Part shown: positions 60,680 to 64,000 of the stretch, piece by piece
Position numbering within the stretch: position 1 is the first letter of the stretch
Layout of the letters: every line of letters begins with the position of its first letter
Origin: Actinomycetota bacterium
Lineage (GTDB): Bacteria; Actinomycetota; Thermoleophilia; Gaiellales; Gaiellaceae
Direction: 5' to 3'
Length of the DNA stretch: 64,000 bases
NCBI GenBank assembly: GCA_020029595.1
Contig: JAIBJN010000001.1
Span: 18,472 to 82,471 of the forward strand
Notes under the pieces: model-generated
Seen by the model: the letters and a program-made list of their open reading frames with translations, nothing else
Databases searched by the model: none
What the model was told of the DNA's origin: nothing
Position numbers and translations under genes: made by a program

Positions 60680-61422
60680 CGCTCGAAGAGAACCTCGCCG
60701 CTCTCGACGAGGCGCCGCTCGCCCCCGATCTCGACCTCGAGCCTCCCCTGCCGGTCGACGGCGATGCCGAGGCCGACCTCGCCGTCGACGAGAACGCGCC
60801 GGCCTCGGAGGAAGTCCCGCGCACCGAGGCCGTCGTAGACGGAGTCGAGGCCCCCTTCCCGCCAGCGGTCGTAGGCCTGCTCGAGCCGAAAGAGGAGGTC
60901 GCCGAGGATCGGCGCCCGCTCGCGGCGGATCCCGTCCGTGGTGAGGAGAGAGCCGGCCGCGACCTTCGCGTCGCCGGGAAGCTGCTCGCGTGTCTGGTTG
61001 ACGTTCAGGCCGATTCCGAGGACGACCGCGCCGTCGGCGACCTCCGCGAGGACACCCGCCACCTTGCGCCGGTTGACGAGGACGTCGTTCGGCCACTTGA
61101 TCTGTGCCGCGAGGTTCGTCGCTTCCTCGACGGCCTCCGCGACGGCGAGGCCGCCGACGAGGGTGAGCTCGGCGACGACACGCTCCGCGGGGGGCTCGAG
61201 CAGGACCGAGCAGAGGATGGCGGTGCCGGTCGGCGCCTCCCAGCTTCGCCCGAGCCGCCCCCGGCCTCCCGTCTGCTCGTCGCACACGGCCGCCGCGCCT
61301 TCTGGGAGGTCGGCGCCGAGCAGGCGCTGGGTGGACTCGCACGTCTGCTCGTAGACGAGGGGACGACCGAAGCGGCCGCGGAGCAGCGGCTCGACCGTCT
61401 CCGGTGTCAGCGCGTCGATCAT
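60676..61422 (-). CDS. birA: Biotin-[acetyl-CoA-carboxylase] ligase
   Basis: DEQTGGRGRLGRSWEAPTGTAILCSVLL, IKWPNDVLVNRRKVAGVL, LGIGLNVNQ. Confidence 0.95.
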   Translation of the reverse strand: MIDALTPETVEPLLRGRFGRPLVYEQTCESTQRLLGADLPEGAAAVCDEQTGGRGRLGRSWEAPTGTAILCSVLLEPPAERVVAELTLVGGLAVAEAVEEATNLAAQIKWPNDVLVNRRKVAGVLAEVADGAVVLGIGLNVNQTREQLPGDAKVAAGSLLTTDGIRRERAPILGDLLFRLEQAYDRWREGGLDSVYDGLGARDFLRGRRVLVDGEVGLGIAVDRQGRLEVEIGGERRLVESGEVLFER

Positions 61423-61440
61423 CCGCACAGCCGGGGGCGA

Positions 61441-61606
61441 GATGCTTGGCCTGTGACCCGCGCGCTCGTCGGGGACGGCTGCGACCAAGCCGGGCGTCGT
61501 GATCGTCCGCAGCCCGTACTGGTTAGTACGAGCAAGGGCGAGCGCGGCGAACCGGCGCAGTGCCGCAGTCGCCAGCCGCGGGTGCGGGGGTTGCCGGTCA
61601 AGCATC
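61441..61606. repeat. Foldback element R3 (166 bp), same architecture as R1/R2
   Basis: GATGCTTGGCC... (61441) vs inverse ...CCGGTCAAGCATC (to 61606); central GTACTGGTTAGTAC (61516-61529); right half shares GGCGCAG..GCAG.CGCCAG with R1. Confidence 0.6.
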
Positions 61607-61621
61607 TACACTAACGCCGCC

Positions 61622-62239
61622 GTGCAACCAGCCGCCGCGCCTGTCCGTCAGATCGACCGAGAGCCGCCCTCGTGGCGGTCGCTCGCGTACCGGAAGCTCA
61701 GCGACGTGGATCTCGTCAGCAAGGCGAAGAACGGAGATGGATGGGCGCTCGACGTCCTCGTCGAGCGCCATGCGCCGCGCGTGAACCGGCTTGCCCTGCA
61801 GCTCGTCGGCGACCTCGAGGAGGCGCGCGACGCCGCGCAGGAGTCGCTCGTGAAGCTCTGCACGAAACTCCGCCAGTTCCGCGGCGAGTCCCAGTTCGCG
61901 ACCTGGCTCCATCGCCTGGTCGTCAACACCTGCCGGGATCGCCTCGCGCGGGCGCGCATCCGCCAGACCGAGCCCCTCGCACTCGACGACGAGCCCGCGG
62001 GCGAGGAAAGCGATCCCTCGCGCGCCGCGCTCCTCGCGGACAAGCGGCGTGAGCTCGCCGCCGCCCTCGCGCGCTTGTCGCCGAACCAGCGCATTGCGGT
62101 CGTCCTGCGCGACGTGTTCGGGCTGACGTACGAGGAGATCTCGCGCGTCGCGCGCATGCCGGTCGGGACGGCGAAGTGCTACGTGCACCGGGCGCGGGCC
62201 CGCTTGCGTGCGGGGCTGGAGGAGACGGCGAGCGATTGA
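61622..62239 (+). CDS. ECF-type RNA polymerase sigma factor
   Basis: DVDLVSKAKNGDGWALDVLVERHAPRVNRLALQLVGDLEEARDAAQESLVKL, LSPNQRIAVVLRDVFGLTYEEISRVARMPVGTAKCYVHRARARL; GTG start. Confidence 0.93.
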   Translation: MQPAAAPVRQIDREPPSWRSLAYRKLSDVDLVSKAKNGDGWALDVLVERHAPRVNRLALQLVGDLEEARDAAQESLVKLCTKLRQFRGESQFATWLHRLVVNTCRDRLARARIRQTEPLALDDEPAGEESDPSRAALLADKRRELAAALARLSPNQRIAVVLRDVFGLTYEEISRVARMPVGTAKCYVHRARARLRAGLEETASD

Positions 62240-62249
62240 GCCGGCCGAG

Positions 62250-62699
62250 GTGACCTTCACGCCGCCCTTCGGCAGGCGGGAGATCGAGCAGATCCTCCCG
62301 CACCGAGACCCCTTCCTGCTTCTCGACGAAGTGATCGAGCTCGAGCCGGGGGCCCGCGTCGTCGCGCGGAAAAAGGTGCGCGAGGACGAGTGGTACCTCG
62401 CCGGGCACTTCCCCGGGCGGCCGATCATGCCGGGCGTCCTCATGGTCGAGGCGATGGCCCAGACGGGTGCCGTCGCCGTCCTCTCCGACGAGGAGAACCG
62501 CGGCAGGCTCGCGCTCTTCGCGGGCATCGACGACGTGCGCTTCAAGCGCATCGTCGTCCCTGGGGACGTGCTCGAGCTGACGTGCGAGCTCGAGCGTGTG
62601 CGAGGCCCCGTCGGGCGCGGGAAGGCGACAGCGACGGTGGACGGCGAGCTTGCGGTCCGCGGGACGCTGACCTTCGCCGTCACGGCGGCGGACGCGTGA
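62250..62699 (+). CDS. fabZ: 3-hydroxyacyl-ACP dehydratase
   Basis: IEQILPHRDPFLLLDEVIELEPG, WYLAGHFPGRPIMPGVLMVEAMAQTGAV; GTG start. Confidence 0.95.
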   Translation: MTFTPPFGRREIEQILPHRDPFLLLDEVIELEPGARVVARKKVREDEWYLAGHFPGRPIMPGVLMVEAMAQTGAVAVLSDEENRGRLALFAGIDDVRFKRIVVPGDVLELTCELERVRGPVGRGKATATVDGELAVRGTLTFAVTAADA

Positions 62700-63715
62700 T
62701 CGCGAACGTCTCCGGGAACCACATCGCCGTCGGGCTCACGGGCCTGGGCTTCTACGCGCCCGAGCGGGTGCTGACGAATGAGGACCTCGCCGCGATGGTG
62801 GACACCTCCGACGAGTGGATCACCACGCGCACGGGGATCAAGGAGCGCCGCATCGCCGAACCCGAGCAGGCCGCGAGCGACCTCGCGCTCCCGGCCGCGC
62901 GGCGCGCCCTCGAGCAGGCCGGCGTCACCGCGGAGGAGCTCGACCTCGTCGTCGTCGCCACCGCGACGCCCGACATGCTCTTCCCCGCCACGGCGGCCAT
63001 CCTTGCGGATGAGCTGGGCGCGACGCGCGCGGCAGCCTACGACCTGCTCGCCGGGTGCACGGGGTTCGTCTACGCCCTCTCGCAGGTGTATGGCGCGGTC
63101 GCCGCGGGGCTCTCCAGGCGGGCGCTCATCGTCGGTGCGGAAGTGCTCTCGAAGATCACGAACTGGCAGGACCGCTCGACGTGCATCCTCTTCGGGGACG
63201 GCGCCGGCGCCGCCGTCGTCCAGCCGATCACCGCCGGCGGCATCGTCGGCTTCGAGCTCGGTGCCGACGGCTCGGGCGGGCTCGACCTCTGCGTCCCGGC
63301 GGGCGGCTCCCGCCGGCCCGTGTCGCCGGACGTGCTGGAGCAGGAGCTCCAGTTCATCAAGATGAACGGTGCGGAGGTCTTCCGCTTCGCCACCCGCGTG
63401 ATGGTCAGCTCCGCGGAGGAGCTGCTGGCCGCCTGCGACGCGACGGTCGAGGACGTCGACCTCTACGTGCCGCACCAGGCGAACAAGCGCATCGTCGACC
63501 ACGTGGTCAGGAACCTCGGGCTCGACCCGGAGAAGGTGCTCATGAACATCGACCGCTACGGCAACACGTCGTCCGCGTCCATTCCCATCTGCCTCGCCGA
63601 AGCGCAGGCCGACGGACTGCTCCAGGAAGGGACGCGCGTGCTCATCAGCGCGGTCGGCGCCGGGCTCACGTGGGGCTCGGTCTATCTGACATGGACGACC
63701 AGAGGCGAGGAGTAG
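62696..63715 (+). CDS. fabH: Beta-ketoacyl-ACP synthase III
   Basis: TSDEWITTRTGIKERRIA, AGCTGFVYAL, PHQANKRIVDHV, NTSSASIPI; GTGA overlap. Confidence 0.96.
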   Translation: MIANVSGNHIAVGLTGLGFYAPERVLTNEDLAAMVDTSDEWITTRTGIKERRIAEPEQAASDLALPAARRALEQAGVTAEELDLVVVATATPDMLFPATAAILADELGATRAAAYDLLAGCTGFVYALSQVYGAVAAGLSRRALIVGAEVLSKITNWQDRSTCILFGDGAGAAVVQPITAGGIVGFELGADGSGGLDLCVPAGGSRRPVSPDVLEQELQFIKMNGAEVFRFATRVMVSSAEELLAACDATVEDVDLYVPHQANKRIVDHVVRNLGLDPEKVLMNIDRYGNTSSASIPICLAEAQADGLLQEGTRVLISAVGAGLTWGSVYLTWTTRGEE

Positions 63716-63725
63716 GAGAGGAGAG

Positions 63726-64000
63726 ATGAAGATCGCATTCTGCTTCCCGGGCCAGGGATCGCAGGACGTCGGAATGGGGCGCGCCATCGCGGAGGAGTTC
63801 CCGGCAGCGCGGGCGGCGTACGACGAGGCGTCCGAGGCAGCCGGCTTCGACGTGGCGAAGCTCTGCTTCGAGGGCTCCCTCGAGGATCTCACCCGGACCG
63901 AGCTCCAACAGCCGGCGCTCGTCGCCACCTCGATCGCGTGCCTCCGAGCGGTGAACACGCTCGGGGTCCGGCCGGACTATGTCATCGGCCATTCGGTCGG
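63726..64000 (+). CDS. fabD: Malonyl-CoA:ACP transacylase (truncated by window edge)
   Basis: MKIAFCFPGQGSQDVGMGRAIAEEFPAARAAYDEAS...TELQQPALVATSIACLRAVN...DYVIGHSVG. Confidence 0.93.
   Translation, partial: MKIAFCFPGQGSQDVGMGRAIAEEFPAARAAYDEASEAAGFDVAKLCFEGSLEDLTRTELQQPALVATSIACLRAVNTLGVRPDYVIGHSV

Overview
High-GC actinobacterial-type chromosome segment (layout resembles deep-branching Actinobacteriota such as Thermoleophilia; taxonomy is an inference) spanning the replication origin. Core: parB-parA-rsmG-jag-yidC-yidD-rnpA-rpmH (minus) / dnaA-dnaN-recF-dciA-gyrB-gyrA (plus), with DnaA-box-like sequences on both sides of dnaA. Left arm: ftsH-like (truncated at edge), NAPRTase, rarA, a fused ETF beta-alpha, arginase, tRNA-Phe, a long minus-strand operon moaC-mogA-ubiA-ccmABCD-ccsA-hemACD-SAM hydroxide adenosyltransferase-methyltransferase, otsA/treT, a solo DNA methyltransferase, an HtrA + two-component cluster, an M28-like pseudopeptidase with a sortase, moeA, a class A PBP with an MscS channel, and others. 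Right arm: galT, SPFH/NfeD, PGRP amidase, birA, ECF sigma, fabZ-fabH-fabD (truncated). Most coding content is housekeeping. The most unusual signals are: (1) three ~166-171 bp foldback elements sharing size and central-hairpin architecture, two of them placed exactly between stop and start codons inside the mog/ubi/ccm/hem operon; (2) three genes (recF, galT, SAM hydroxide adenosyltransferase) whose conserved N-termini can only be read from a CTG in a CTGA stop/start overlap; (3) a 13-bp perfect hairpin burying the ccmB start codon; (4) a terminator-like hairpin touching the gyrB start; (5) a parB stop codon inside tRNA-Ile; (6) a 14-codon mini-ORF bridging recF and dciA with ATGA on both sides. 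All calls come from reading the sequence; no database search was run.
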